NCBI RefSeq assembly: GCF_013368755.1
Contig: NC_049562.1
Coordinates: 4,278,001-4,342,000, forward strand
DNA from: Talaromyces rugulosus
Lineage: Eukaryota; Ascomycota; Eurotiomycetes; Eurotiales; Trichocomaceae
Length of the DNA: 64,000 nucleotides
Direction: 5' to 3'
Under the pieces are notes generated by a model. The model was not told where the DNA came from and ran no database searches. It worked only from the letters and a program-made list of their open reading frames with translations. Below are positions 46,083 through 58,182 of this stretch, one piece after another; positions within the stretch are counted from its first letter, which is position 1, and each line of letters starts with the position of its first letter. The position numbers and the translations under genes are program-made.

Positions 46083-47376
46083 GGTGACAAGTCTCGGTCA
46101 GAGCAGTATATGATTGAAGCCAAGGACGGACACACAAAGGAGAGAGAAAGGAACGGATCGCGAGGAGACGAGGAGGTTTTAAATGCAGCGACGCGGTTCG
46201 TTCTGCATGTGGCGGCGATCCTTTCCACGTTGGTGAGCTGGAGGGAGGCCGCGAAATCACCGAAGATGCGACGTTGTATCGAAAAGGCCCCATGGATGGC
46301 ACGAGATAGGATAGTCTAGGACAGGCTTCAAGCAGCAGGACCGGGTGGAGACGAGCTACAGGGGTACGCCTTCTCCAATCCCCAGAAGAGCAGGATTCCC
46401 CGCAAAAGCCGCGCCGCAAATTAGTACGGAGAACCCGCGCTCGAAATGGCGGGCTGCCCGGCCATGTGGTTGGCCGGGACCGGGGTTTCAGCCAACCAGG
46501 GCCCTGTGATCGCCCCACTAGTGCTTCCTCAACCGTGGGTTGGCTGGAGCTGCCCACATGGCGCCACAGGCAGCGTCGCATTGGACCCACTTAGCGCTCC
46601 GAATTCGCCGTGTGACTGGCTGTCCGAGCCCCGCTTCTTGACGAGAATGGTTCGCCGTTTCCAGCTTGGGACTGGATCGGGGAGATTGAGGAGCCGCTCA
46701 TTGGTCGACATACCGCGCTTTGGCCGGATTGGGACGATGGGTCGTTCGCGCCAACTTCGGTTGGCTTCGGTCGGCGTTAGTTTAATTACGCCGTACCGAA
46801 ATTTACACTTTTATTACGATCGCTGTGTAGCTACTAGCTACATAGTAGTACTAACCTTCCCCGTACACAGGTGACAGGTACCCGTTAAAAGTTGCGAGCT
46901 TGCGAAAGAGGCGAACCACGCCGCAGTGTTGTAGAACTTGGTCACTGCGAGTTGCACTACTAGTAGTATATCGCTACGATATCGCTTGTACCACCCGCAA
47001 CCAATAACGGCTGCAGTGAGCCGATGGATCACGGGGAAGCCGAGGGGCGTGCGAGCCAACAAGTCCGACAGCCAAAGCTTGGTTGGATTTTTCTTTCTTT
47101 CACCGGACTAGTATGCTAGCGTTTATTCCTTTGTCGAATCGTGTCGTGCTTCTACATCCGGATGTGGAGTGTGGAGGGCACTGCGGACAGTGCGGAGGAG
47201 AAAAGTTGCCTGAGTCCGGCAAGCGGCATGCCGGCGTCGGCTTCTTTCAAGACAACTTGGTTGTTAGTTCATTAATATTGTTATTATTGTTCCAGCAAAT
47301 TCTCGGGCAGTCAACCACGGGAGACAACTCACTGACACTTGCATTGTTCTCCACCACCAGAACCAGGCTTAGCGAT

Positions 47377-47377
<1 letters not shown>

Positions 47378-47408
<31 letters not shown>
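47378..47408. repeat. (TAA)10 microsatellite
   Basis: Ten TAA units in the gene-poor region upstream of the sugar transporter. Confidence 0.95.
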
Positions 47409-48595
47409 CACTTCTAATAGCAGCGACAATAACAAGAATGCTCCGACAAAAACGGACTACTACTACTACCTAGTACGTACGTACTAGACATCATTCGGCG
47501 GGACCAACGGTTGCATAACCCCAGCTGGCACTGGCGGTTCACTCTTGAGCGCAACTTCTGTTTAAAAAAAAAATTCGTATTTAACCTATCTCGGAGTATC
47601 ATACAGATCTATCGGATACTGCCAAGTTAAAATAATATAATAAAAGTTGTCGGTCCCAACCGCCGTGAGACCGGCTGGAGGAGAGGGGAAATGGGGAATC
47701 CTTCTAGATTGCTATCCCCAGCTTCCCCGTCCAGTTACTCCGCGTCTTACTCCGTGGAGTGGCAAGAAACGTTAAACGATTAAATCACATCACGTCCCCA
47801 TCCTTAGTTTCCCAACCTGGAACTGCGGTGAAAGAAAATATCAAGGAGTAATCAAAATTATTGCTACATCATCATGTCCAACCAGGGTTTTCTCTACCAA
47901 TGACTCGTCAGACGCTAACAACCCACCCTCTGAGTTACTAACCTGGCATAGTCCGATATTAGTTAGTGACTTTTCTCGCGCGCGGCGTAATTTTTGGCCA
48001 TGTATGCTAGACCCTGGTTGTACGTATTATCTTACTACCCCAAGTTTTCTCCTGATTGGCTCGTACTACCAAGTGATGTTGCATCGGCGCTACGCAAGTA
48101 TTATCCTATTAGGGGAGACTATGATTATTGCCTTGCCCCATAGTTGCATGATGTCTTGGTGATACCGATGTATTTGCTCTATGTTTCAGGTGTCATGTGT
48201 TGGCCTGAAAAGCACGGGTCTTCATACGAACTGTCGTCGAAATCTCGACTCTGGGGCTAAACCAACCCCGCATTACACAGCAGTGCCGCATTCCGGGTTT
48301 TTTTGTTGCCACCCCAGCAGTGTTGCTGAGACAATAATAATAATGGGCTCGTATAATAATGACGAACGTGTTGTTGATCGTGGCGCTTTATCCATGGACA
48401 CGTAGGGATCTTGGGGTACTGTAAGAAGCACTACTGAGCACCTGATATGCCTTGACTTCTTTTATTATTACACGCATTGGAAGCATATTATTAATCACGA
48501 TTCACAGGTACTCTGTCCATATTGACCGAATCCACATGACATTTATTCTGGAAGGCTGGAAGCGTTTTAGGTGGAAGTATGGTACCCGCCACCAA

Positions 48596-48615
48596 TAACC
48601 CTAACCCTAACCCTA
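48596..48615. repeat. interstitial telomere-like repeat (CCCTAA)3
   Basis: About 3.3 uninterrupted units of the CCCTAA telomere sequence, far from any chromosome end visible here. Confidence 0.8.
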
Positions 48616-50197
48616 GTAACCCCAGCCCAGCCGCAACGATATGTCGCCGACACCTCGAGACTATCCTTGACTTATCATTTAGTTTTTATTTGACAAACAT
48701 CCATCTACTACCAGCATCAATTGACGATCATGAGCAGTCTTAATTTCGCAGTCATGATGCCTGCATCAACCAACCAACCAACACCGATCTCTACTAGGCT
48801 GCCTTCGGTGTAGGCTGATACTCGGGCGACTATAACCCGGTGGTGCTTTTTCCAAGACCGGAAGAGCTAGCTCAGTGTCACTGCAAACAGAGACTAATTG
48901 GTCAAATTAGGCCACCAAAATCTAACACCACCAGAGTGCGCGGTTTTTCCTTATGCAAGTATATAAGACATACCTGTATTCGTGCAGGCTTTACCCATGG
49001 CAACGTGAGCATGTTAACAGTGAGAAGAACTATTGAATAATATTAGTGTTGGTTCCAAGTCTAGAATCAGCAGCCAAAGCAATATCCTTTGCCTTGCATT
49101 CGGATACCCCCTACTTTAATATGCATCGACCAGATTAGACAGTCCTGCAGCCTCGGCCATAATGTATGCTTTGATAATAGCTACTAGTGACGTCATAACA
49201 AGCCACTCAATAAAGTGTACGATATGATTATTTGCGTAGACCAGCTATCGATGCAGTTAACATTGAAATTATTTATATTGATTACATGCATACTATTGAT
49301 ATAGCTTTCAGTATAATATATTGTGGATATATGAAATAAATTTAGTCCTGTAAGCCTCTTTGAGAGGTAATTCTGAATATTAACCGCTGTTCCCAGCGGC
49401 TTTCGAAATAAAATAAAAACTCTCAGGCACTCTCTGTTGTCTGAGAAGAGAATATTATTATCAATCTCGCCTCGGTTACTTGTCCCTTTTTGACAAATTT
49501 GCTTTGCCGGGTCGGAAAGAGGCAGCCTGAAAACCGGTTCGTAGGTGTCCTCGTAGTCATCTTCAGACTACTCTAGACGGCGATTCAAATGGATGTATGT
49601 CGATCGCGATCAATCTCAAAATAACCCGACGTAGGGGAGAAACTAGCGGTAGAGCCGTGGAATATCACCCGAGAGAGTTCCGGGGACGTCCAGACACTGG
49701 GCATATTGTAATTGCCTAACCCTAATATCCCAACCCTACCCCGAATGCCTTTGTAACATTCCTTAGGGTTGCGCAACATATGAAATCCTCTTCGTAAAGT
49801 AGGCATGTGAAGGTTTGATAATTACTCAAACCAGAAAATCCGTAAGCACATCCATACCATTGGTGTGCTCAAAAGGCGTTGTAGCAGACTGGCAATGGCA
49901 TATTCCCTCGTTTATCAAGTGACAACTGAGTGAATCCGATGCTGCCAATTGTCTTGCAACTCGCGTGATAGGTTCTGGATCACCGATACAGCATCAATTC
50001 CAAAAAGCGATATAGCTGCGTGTGGTGCAACCATGCGTTTGCGGTTCTTTTTTTCTAGAGCTGTTCGTATACCGAGCATCTCTTGATATTAACTAGAATA
50101 CCATTCCGAAGATGCCGATATTTATCCTCTCGGGAAATCCAGCAATTAGTTGACTGTAAAAAAAACTTGTGCAAGCAGTATTCCACCTCTTTTTTTT

Positions 50198-51546
50198 TCA
50201 AGGAGAATGCCGCAACTCAGACAACGGGGTCGTTGCCGCAAGTATTCTCTCTTCTGATTTGTTCCATCCTAAAGATATGGATACAGGCCTCTCCAGGATC
50301 GTGGCTTGCGGGTCTGTGAGGGGATGACTATCGTCGCTGAATGCCCCATTGCTCAATTTGCTCGATTTGATCTTGTACGATTGCCGCGACGTACAGCACC
50401 CCTCGCAGAATAAACGCATACGAAAAACGGAATTGCTTTGTCTGGTAATTTGTCTCATTTCGCGGAAGAATTTCGGCAGTACGGGAAGGCAGGCGACCAC
50501 TATACCAAAGGATGTTTCGGGATAGGTCCATAGAGCGGATAGGAAAAGGTAGTAGGCGGTGTTGTCGGAGCCACGGAGGACTATGACCGTATACGTAAGG
50601 TGGACAATGGATGCGACACAAGCACTAAACTGTTAGTCGATCTTGTTCAAAAACAAGAAATAGAAACTCACAATAAACCCATGAGAAACAAAATAGAGAT
50701 ACCGATTTTCTTCCCAAGTTCCAGCTGCAAATTCCAGATGCTCACTTGCGGTAGAATCAAAATGGCGATATTGGATACCGAGTTGAAGGCATTCACGACA
50801 ACGTTGAGCATTAGAATGTTGAAAGGACACGAATAACCGCTATCAATCCCTTCCCACGGCGTGTGCACACCACGGCAGACAACGATCTCGAGCACGACAC
50901 TGATAAAGTATAGCACAAAGTTCACAAATATCATAAAATAGCAGAGCCAGTACATTGTCCGGTTCACCGATTTGTATGCGAAAATCTCGATGTATTGGAG
51001 CAAGATTGTGAGTTTCATGAAGAACATGATACAATCGTACAAAACCAACTCGACGTCAAAGTACTAGTTAAAAGTCAATAAAGATCCAAATCCCCGATTG
51101 GCTCAAGACAAATTATTCGTACGTAGAATATTCTATTCAAGATGTCGAGTGGCACATCTCCCTGAGCAATGCGAGGACACCCACGCAAAATCAAGTAAAC
51201 AATGACCGTGTAGCCGAGGTAGAGACTCTAGAATCATAATTAAGCACGTAGTATGACCATAAAACAGACAGGTTATTTACCCATGTAATAGCAAGGAACA
51301 CTAGGTTACCCAATTGTTAGTAACTTTGAAAAAAGACGGGGATACTCAAAAGCTCTTACAGTCATGAAGCTTGGCTTGTCGAAAGAAAAGAACTCGGGTG
51401 TAAACTCGCACGAAAAAGCATATTGTGGCGATAGCAAAGCACAAACTCGTATACGCAGTCGAAGCTTGGAAGAGGTTGGCTGGTCTTTCGAAATTCGTTG
51501 TTATTCCTGCAGGAGTCTGAGACACCGAATCTTGAGTTGAATTCAT
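50198..51546 (-). CDS. Pth11-like rhodopsin-domain membrane protein
   Basis: Seven-helix integral membrane protein of the fungal rhodopsin/Pth11-type family, putative GPCR-like sensors. Exons 51360-51546, 51281-51300, 51123-51227, 50672-51063 and 50198-50624, 376 residues; phases consistent. Exon 2 is only 20 bases (LFLAITW). Motifs: AIATICFFVRVYTRVLFFRQAKLHD, VELVLYDCIMFFMKLTILLQYIEIF, WLCYFMIFVNFVLYFISVVLEIVVC, a Cys-rich loop CRGVHTPWEGIDSGYSC, ILPQVSIWNLQLELGKKIGI, and DNTAYYLFLSALWTYPETSFGIVVACLPVLPKFF, the conserved W-x2-PE region before the last helix. No CFEM domain. The tail of about 90 residues is Ser-rich and cytosolic. Ligand unknown. Confidence 0.85.
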
Positions 51547-53171
51547 GATTCAGGTCCCGTCCTCGTGTGTTGTCAACGGTATGTTGGTTTTTTCAGAAAA
51601 ATATTAAGGTTGAAGCTTTCATGGGTTGAGGTCAACCAAATGAGGCCCGCGCACATTAAGTTGGAAACACCACGCGCAGGGGGTGTGGGGAGTGAAGAAT
51701 TTCCAGCTTTACCAATTATGTCAACACTATTTCCTAATCTGGTAACCAGTACGTGTTTTGTGTCTGGGGGCTTAAAGATACGGGGCGAAAGCCGGGAGCA
51801 GGAATGTTCCACGAGGTAGGGGCTAGCCTCGACACCTAAATAGATGGCTTAGCCCTAATTGATACATAATTTGCGCTGGATACGGAGTACGGAGTATGTA
51901 ACATTATTAAGGAAACTACCAGTTAACGGCTTATCAGGGGAGTATTCCAGAATATGCCTCCACCGCATTCAGTTCGATCTCCATTGCTGAGCTCTGTTCT
52001 CCGCATAAAACTTGCATTGGCAAAGCTTTATGATTCGCCCAAGCTCGAAGCTGACGTCGATCGCGGTCTACTTTTAATTATTTGTGTTGGCACTTGCGTC
52101 TTGGGGTCCTGACATATGGGGCCAAAGGCGCCTTGTCTTACGCCCCATCTTGCAGCCAAAATCGCTTGCCTGGCCTTTTCATTTGATGGAGAATCAATTA
52201 GGATGTGGTCTAACATGCATAACTTGCAGATACTGCTTTTCTCGAACGTGGCTGCGTTCCCTAGAACAAAACTTCTTCCAAATGCAGTACTAGTACAAAC
52301 ATGCTGACCTGTTGTTAATTGGTAGCTACGTAGTAATACGTACTAGCAACCTGACGAACCAGGCCAAGAAATATTAGCGCCAACAGCCTCCTTCACGCTT
52401 CCGCTGCAGAAAACCTATTTTTAGAAGGGGGAAGGAAAGCTTGACATCAGGAGCGATTTGGCTACTCCATACACGATAAATATTAAATAGACCCTGGTCT
52501 GCAGTAAAGTTTTGTCACACGTGGTAGTATCCGTATTAGCTTGGCCTGGTAGGTCACTATGTAAACTCGCGATATTTATTAAATATTTAAATTAATGCGA
52601 TACGAGAAATGTACCCATTTTGAAACCCCCGGATTGAAAATATCATCCGTCTTACCAGGCTGTGAAATCCTGCGGCTGGCCTGCCAAGGCACGCGTTCCT
52701 ATCAACACTTATATTCCTGGGGCGGAGAACAAAATCTATGGAATTATGCTGTGAGAATATATTTATGCTAATTTTTATTCATACAGGGAATGGCCTGGAT
52801 GCATATTCCATGAATCAACAGGAGAAAATCGAAATTCATCGCTCCTCTTCAATTAGACCAAAAACTCATAAAGCGGCCATAAAAAGCTGAACTTCTTCCC
52901 TTCAATGTTATGCGCTCCGTCATTGTTCCAAGTTCAAGAAATGAATGGTATGCCTTGATCACAATAAATGCAATCCACACGAGGAACATGCATCCGCGCC
53001 GTCGATTCTAGAAACGGCGGACGATCACGGATCTTTTTCCAAAAAGATGTCTTTTCGTGTGGCAGGGATGAATAGAATCTTGGTCTACGATGGACTGTTG
53101 ATAAATGGGTGTGCTAAACATGACAGAATTTCCCGGTCTAACACATCGAGTAATAGTCAACTCCACGAGTG
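51547..53171. other. intergenic
   Basis: 1.6 kb without a supportable gene. AT-rich; short frames at 52028-52307 on both strands have no recognisable domain. Confidence 0.5.
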
Positions 53172-54022
53172 TCAAATGTAGCGAGCAGAAAATGAACCCG
53201 GAGGCCTAGCATTGGCTTCAATTAGGGCGACCCAAGCCTCGGTCGTGTCGCAAGCGCCATTCCGATCCACGAGGTCAAAAATACCGTCGGGCATGAGAGA
53301 GTAGTGTTTTGATGAACGTGTGCGAAATCAGAGATCTAGCAGAACTCGGTGCAGATAATGGGAAGAAGCACGACCTCTTTCTCATTTCAATTTCCAGAAA
53401 GTTTCCTGCTGCAGCCTCGTCTCCAGCAGAGGGAGGATTGTCCCTCACCTCGAGAAACAGGTCCTCCCCATCCAAGGCCATACCACGGAGTACATGGGCA
53501 ATTCTGTGCAGAAGGCCAGCGTCGATAGTTATGTCAATGGAAATAAGCCCTTTGCACAAATTGCTATGATTCTCCCTGAAGCCATAACCGAGACGGTCAA
53601 CGACGACCAAGGTTATATCTAGAAATTCAGCGGCGAGAAAAGCATCACCATTGATAATTAGACCAGTCACTCTTTTCTTAACAGGCAGTTTTTGCACTAT
53701 CCGTGGGGATGAGAAATGTTGCTCTAGTATTTGATCGAGTAGGGTACATGAGATGGAAACATCTCTTTTAGTTTTTCTTCCGGTGTTACTATGACACCCG
53801 GGCACCGGAGGGGCTTTCATAAATCCGGCGAGTATACTAGTGGATGGTAGAGGTCCGTCGTAGGTCCAATATTAGAAACCGTATCAATAAGAGGGCATCC
53901 TCTCGTTCTTCGTTGCATGGTATCTCGTCGGCACAAGTATCCGGTCCGCACCGAGAAAATAGCCCTACCCAAAACCCAGCCAAAAACCTCATAGAGTAGC
54001 ACTTTTTGAATATCACGGTCAA
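53172..54022 (-). pseudogene. frameshifted gene remnant of unknown family
   Basis: Three minus-strand frames appear to be pieces of one gene. An upstream frame (from about 54000) ends DTVSNIGPTTDLYHPLVYSP, stopping at 53817. It overlaps the ATG at 53820 of a 181-residue frame (MKAPPVPGCHSN, LGYGFRENHSNLCKGLISI, HRIAHVLRGMALDGEDLFLE). That frame ends at an A4 run near 53310; shifting by one base gives HYSLMPDGIFDLVDRNGACD and TTEAWVALIEANARPPGSF to a stop at 53172. The pieces look coding and continue one another. I do not recognise the family. Two or three one-base breaks make it a pseudogene unless they are base-calling errors. Confidence 0.5.
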
Positions 54023-55022
54023 TAAGTCATCTTGCTTCGATCCGTCTTCTTGTGCTTCTTCGCTAGGTTTGATTTTGATTTTGAGCGATTACTTCAAATG
54101 TTGGCTTTTCGTTTCCTATCTATATGTATATATATATATGTATGTGTACAGGTATAACATTGAAACAATGTATCACTCCTCCATCCCACATTTCCAGCGA
54201 GTGTACCAAACAGATCATAAACACACTGATCTTACCAACGGCAAAAATGCAAAGCACTGATTTCCCCAAAGATGCATTTTGACGAATCCGAGATCCGTGA
54301 TATGGTACCATGCTGCCTCTGGTGCAAAGATATGTCTATGCCTTCTTGGCCAAACAGGAAAAAATACATTTTGGCAGTTTTTCTAGAAAAGAAAGAAGAA
54401 CCGAGGGAAGCCAATGTATTATTATAGGAAAAATATATGTATACCTCAGTTGTTTAGATTCATTCCACAGCTAATGTATCAATTGATGCTATAGATAGAG
54501 ATCAACATATTCAAGTATTTAGATAGTACTGATGCCAGAAATATAACACTAGGATAGTCTCCAATAATTTATGAAACTACTCCAACAACTCTTTCATATC
54601 CGAGTAATAAAAACAAAATGATATAAACTTAAATGTCTATAAAGAGTTGTGACAATGAGATACGCTGTGATTGGCCCACAGACGAATTTCAGACATATAA
54701 GCGGGTCCACTAGTCCACCACCGGAATAGCGTGGTTCGTGGCAGAGCTCGAGGACGACGATGACAGGCTGAAAAATCCCAAAGTCAGCTTATTATTACTA
54801 TTTCCAGTTGTTTCAGACTCCTCCGCAGTATAAGACGCTGAGGACATTGCCGGCGTCGGGGAATACTGTGCGCGGGCAAAAAAAACCCCTCAATCGTTTC
54901 GGTGTTGTAGTAAGCTGGCATTAAACCCACTCCAGCTCCGCCGACCCTTTTTCCCACTGCTACTGTGCCCACAACAAGCAATTCCCGACTGTCACGAAGA
55001 ATTCTCTCTCCCCATTTGCACC
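54023..55022. other. intergenic
   Basis: 1 kb between the remnant (-) and the AP-1 sigma gene (+). Short TA-rich tract at 54120-54142. No gene seen. Confidence 0.5.
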
Positions 55023-55892
55023 ATGCCTGTCCAGTGAGTGACGAGTGCTTTCATTATTACCCAGTCACTGTTCTCTGGTTTTAACGTCTGCTCCAGCTAC
55101 CTGATCCTCCTGTCGCGCCAAGGCAAAGTGGTATGTGTCCCTCGTCGCCCACCTCAAATCATGCTTCCTGGCTCATTTTCTCGATTTCTGCAGCGCCTGG
55201 CAAAATGGTTCACCACTCTTTCCCCTAAAGACAAGGCGAAGATTGTCAAGGATGTCTCTCAGCTCGTTCTCGCCCGGCGCACACGTATGTGCAACTTTTT
55301 GGAATACAAAGGTCGGCACCGAAACCCCCCTTCCCCTCCGTCTAGGCCACCATCGGTGCTGACTGTTTATGCCACCAATAGACCAGAAAGTAGTCTACCG
55401 TCGCTATGCCTCGCTATTCTTCATTGCAGGATGCTCCGCCTCGGACAACGAGCTGATCGGCCTCGAGATCGTCCACCGTTACGTGGAACAGATGGATAAA
55501 TACTATGGCAACGTGTGCGAGCTGGACATCATCTTCAACTTCCAAAAGGCATACTTTATTCTCGATGAGCTCCTGCTGGCGGGGGAGATGCAGGAAAGCA
55601 GCAAAAAGAACGTCTTGAGGTGTATTAGCCAGCAGGACAGCCTCGAAGATATCGAGGTAAGTGACGACTGTCTCTCGCATATTTCTATTCCCTTGCTCTT
55701 CGCACTGCCTCCATGGATTGAGTTGGTTATGATGCACGTATCGCGGTTGTCTCTGCTATTCCACAGCACTATTTCTGTTCTCCGACTGCTTTTCGAATAT
55801 ACTCCATACACATTCACTCACCCATATACACCCCTTGCGCTAATTTCTTTTGTCCTCAGGTCGAGGAGGATACTATTACTAAGATCATGTAA
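55023..55892 (+). CDS. aps1: AP-1 clathrin adaptor sigma subunit
   Basis: Small sigma subunit of the AP-1 complex, which sorts cargo between trans-Golgi and endosomes. Exons 55023-55033, 55097-55130, 55194-55311, 55382-55656 and 55860-55892; 156 residues, exactly the family length. Spliced start [20 protein letters not shown], then [80 protein letters not shown] and [20 protein letters not shown]. The sequence matches AP-1 rather than AP-2 sigma because of [13 protein letters not shown] and the LDELLLAGE block. The first coding exon is only 11 bases. The final exon encodes [10 protein letters not shown]. Tandem with maf1. Confidence 0.95.
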
Positions 55893-56518
55893 ATGATCTT
55901 CCGTCTTTGTCTGTATTCTGCATTGGGTTGAACAAGCGTCACGGCGTACATCGGTGTTACATACATTTCATACATTTTTTTGACTTTCGAAATACTAATG
56001 TGGGTTTCTTGGACGCGCCAGATGACCGACACGCTGGAGCTGAATCTGAGAAAGGCCGGCCTATGACATTTTCCGTGTATGTATTGTTGTCCTGCATTTG
56101 TCCATGTGAAGTAAGCGGGCGTTCTCACTGGTTGCGTATAATGTCACGTGATTGTCCCCTGGGGCCGACTCCGCAGCGTCACCTCAACCACCACGCCCGC
56201 CGCCGTGTCTGTCTTGTTTAGCCCTCATAGTCCGCCTTCTGTATTCCCCCGAGACTGTGTTTCTGTTTCTAGTCACTATGACTTCGTGCTAGACAACCTG
56301 TGTCTGGCCCCCAAGTCTCCCGTACTCATACCCAACTTGCTCTTATCGCCAAGTCATCGCGCGAACGCATTTGGATCTCCGATCTGATCTGCGTTTCCAT
56401 CGCCATCTCTAGTTATCACTGAGCTGGTGAATCCAAGTGTCGCGCTTATCCCAGTCGCCATTCTACTACCGCCATATCCCGTGCCACAGGCTGGACTCGG
56501 GAACCCGCTACGTCCAAG
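55893..56518. other. intergenic
   Basis: About 630 bases between tandem aps1 and maf1. One TCACGTGA palindrome at 56143-56150. No gene seen. Confidence 0.5.
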
Positions 56519-57505
56519 ATGAAGGTAAGTGCAGACGCATAGATAACGCTGACGGGCCTTTGACTGACGCGTTGTTTCACTTAGTATCTCCCTTTACCAC
56601 AGATGGAGGAGGTGTCAAATGCGCTAAACTTTGGCACTTCGGACCTGAACGTCGTTGGCGGATGTGACCTCTACATGACCAAAGCGGCATCGGACGATCG
56701 CAAACTGTACAACAAGATCGAGCAGTCGCTGGAATCACAGTACGAATCGCTTCTCCGCCTGTCAGCATCGTTATCACCTCCAAGCGCGCCCGCGTCGAGT
56801 CTCGCCCAATCCCTAAACCTATCAAGATCAAGTCCGTTTGGACCGCTAACCGAACATTCGAGCCGGAGGACGTTTGCCTACCTGATCGCGACGCTCAACG
56901 CCAGCCACCCAGACTACGATTACAGTCATATTTTGCGACCCACCGACTTTCGACGCGAGCGAAGTCTGAAGAAGGTGATGAACACTCTGGACATGACGCT
57001 GCACAACCTTCGCCCGTATCTTCGTGGGGATGGGTCACCTTCGCCACCCAACAACGCGGCCTCGGGATCTTACACTCCCAATTCTACTTCGGTGTGGGGA
57101 CCCCGGATGTGGAAACATATAGATGAACAAATGAGTCTCAACGATTGTGCCATCTTTTCCTACGCGCCTGAGGATGATATGAATAACGATGATGATGGAG
57201 CGATTTGGAGCCACAACTACTTTTTCTTCAACAAGCAGCGCAAGCGCGTTTGCTACGTTTACCTCCGCGGTATCCCGACTACGAGCTACGAGGAGGAAGA
57301 CTGGGATGGAATAGCAACGTCGTTTGGCAAGAGGGGCTCGGACGACGCCTTCCTCACGCCAGATGTCACAGCAAAGAAGCGCCAGCGATTTTGGCTTGGC
57401 GATCTTGCTTCTGATGACGAGACTGGATCGGAGGAGACTTTGCATGTTCGCAAAGCGTCTGTTCGCGCCATGAGCGAAGAGATGGTTGATTCTATGGAGG
57501 TGTAA
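56519..57505 (+). CDS. maf1: RNA polymerase III repressor Maf1
   Basis: Conserved negative regulator that binds RNA polymerase III and stops tRNA and 5S transcription under stress or TOR inhibition. Exons 56519-56524 and 56585-57505, 308 residues; the first coding exon holds only Met-Lys. Start MKYLPLPQMEEVSNALNF, then box A-type sequence (CDLYMTKAASDDRKLYNKIE), a Ser/Pro-rich variable linker with likely phosphosites (SSPFGPLTEHSSRRTF), LIATLNASHPDYDYSHILRP, the middle block MWKHIDEQMSLNDCAIFSYA and SHNYFFFNKQRKRVCYVYLR. The tail is acidic. Order and length fit fungal Maf1. PKA/Sch9 control is known for the family, not shown here. Confidence 0.95.
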
Positions 57506-58182
57506 CGGCCGTTGACTTTTTTTTCTTCTTTTCTCTTTGATCACCTTTTTCTTCGATTTATGGCTTACATCCGTTTAATTATGCGCGTTCTGCTGTTCAA
57601 CACTGCATGGGATCGGGCGTTGACCGCTGGTGAGAGCAGTGGTTCGAGGCCTAGGAGAGCTTCCGCTTACTCTGCTTTGGATTTTGATTTTCTCTGTCTT
57701 GTTATAGCGAGCATTGATTTTTTTTTTCTTCCCCTAATTCGGGTCTGGTGCAGGGAATGACGAGAGGTTGGGTCGGCGTTGCAATGTGGCGCCGAGGGAT
57801 TTGTTTTTTTTTTCCTCTTCGCTTGTCACTTTTTTTTTATTATCTTCGTTGTATTATTTCTTCACTGCACTTTTTTCTGCTCTCCTTTGGACCAAGACGA
57901 CCGAGGTTCCTTGTGCAATGGATGTAGCTTGTTTTACCATGCGCTTTTCTAGATTGAGGCTGGTTTGTATATCCTTATGAATTCAGTTATTTATTTTTTT
58001 ATAAAAAAAGAATTACCTTACTGGCACACTTAAGTTAGAAAAAGTTGGTATGTAGCGTACTCTGGTATTAAATTAATCCTACTGAATGGTGCATACAAAT
58101 CTACGGAAGCGTCATCTCTTCATGTGCTGACAGACCAAGTGATATTAAATTCCCTAGAATATACTATTTTGAACGAAACTAT
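57506..58182. other. intergenic, convergent 3' regions
   Basis: About 680 T-rich bases between the ends of maf1 (+) and URC1 (-). No gene seen. Confidence 0.55.

Larger units (their letters stand above)
46083..50197. other. 4.1-kb gene-poor region
   Basis: No gene could be supported. The first ~700 bases are the GC-rich promoter and leader of the sugar transporter, with several GGTTGG/CCAACC copies near 46470-46760. The remainder is AT-rich with a TAA microsatellite (47378-47408), a telomere-like repeat (48596-48615) and related CCCTAA-like pieces at 49714-49740. Short frames (for example 46446-46874 and 47083-47487) have no recognisable product. Confidence 0.55.

Noticed and set aside
46446..46874. 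142-residue + strand frame upstream of the sugar transporter
   Set aside because: No domain, GC-rich promoter composition, and an equally long frame lies on the other strand.
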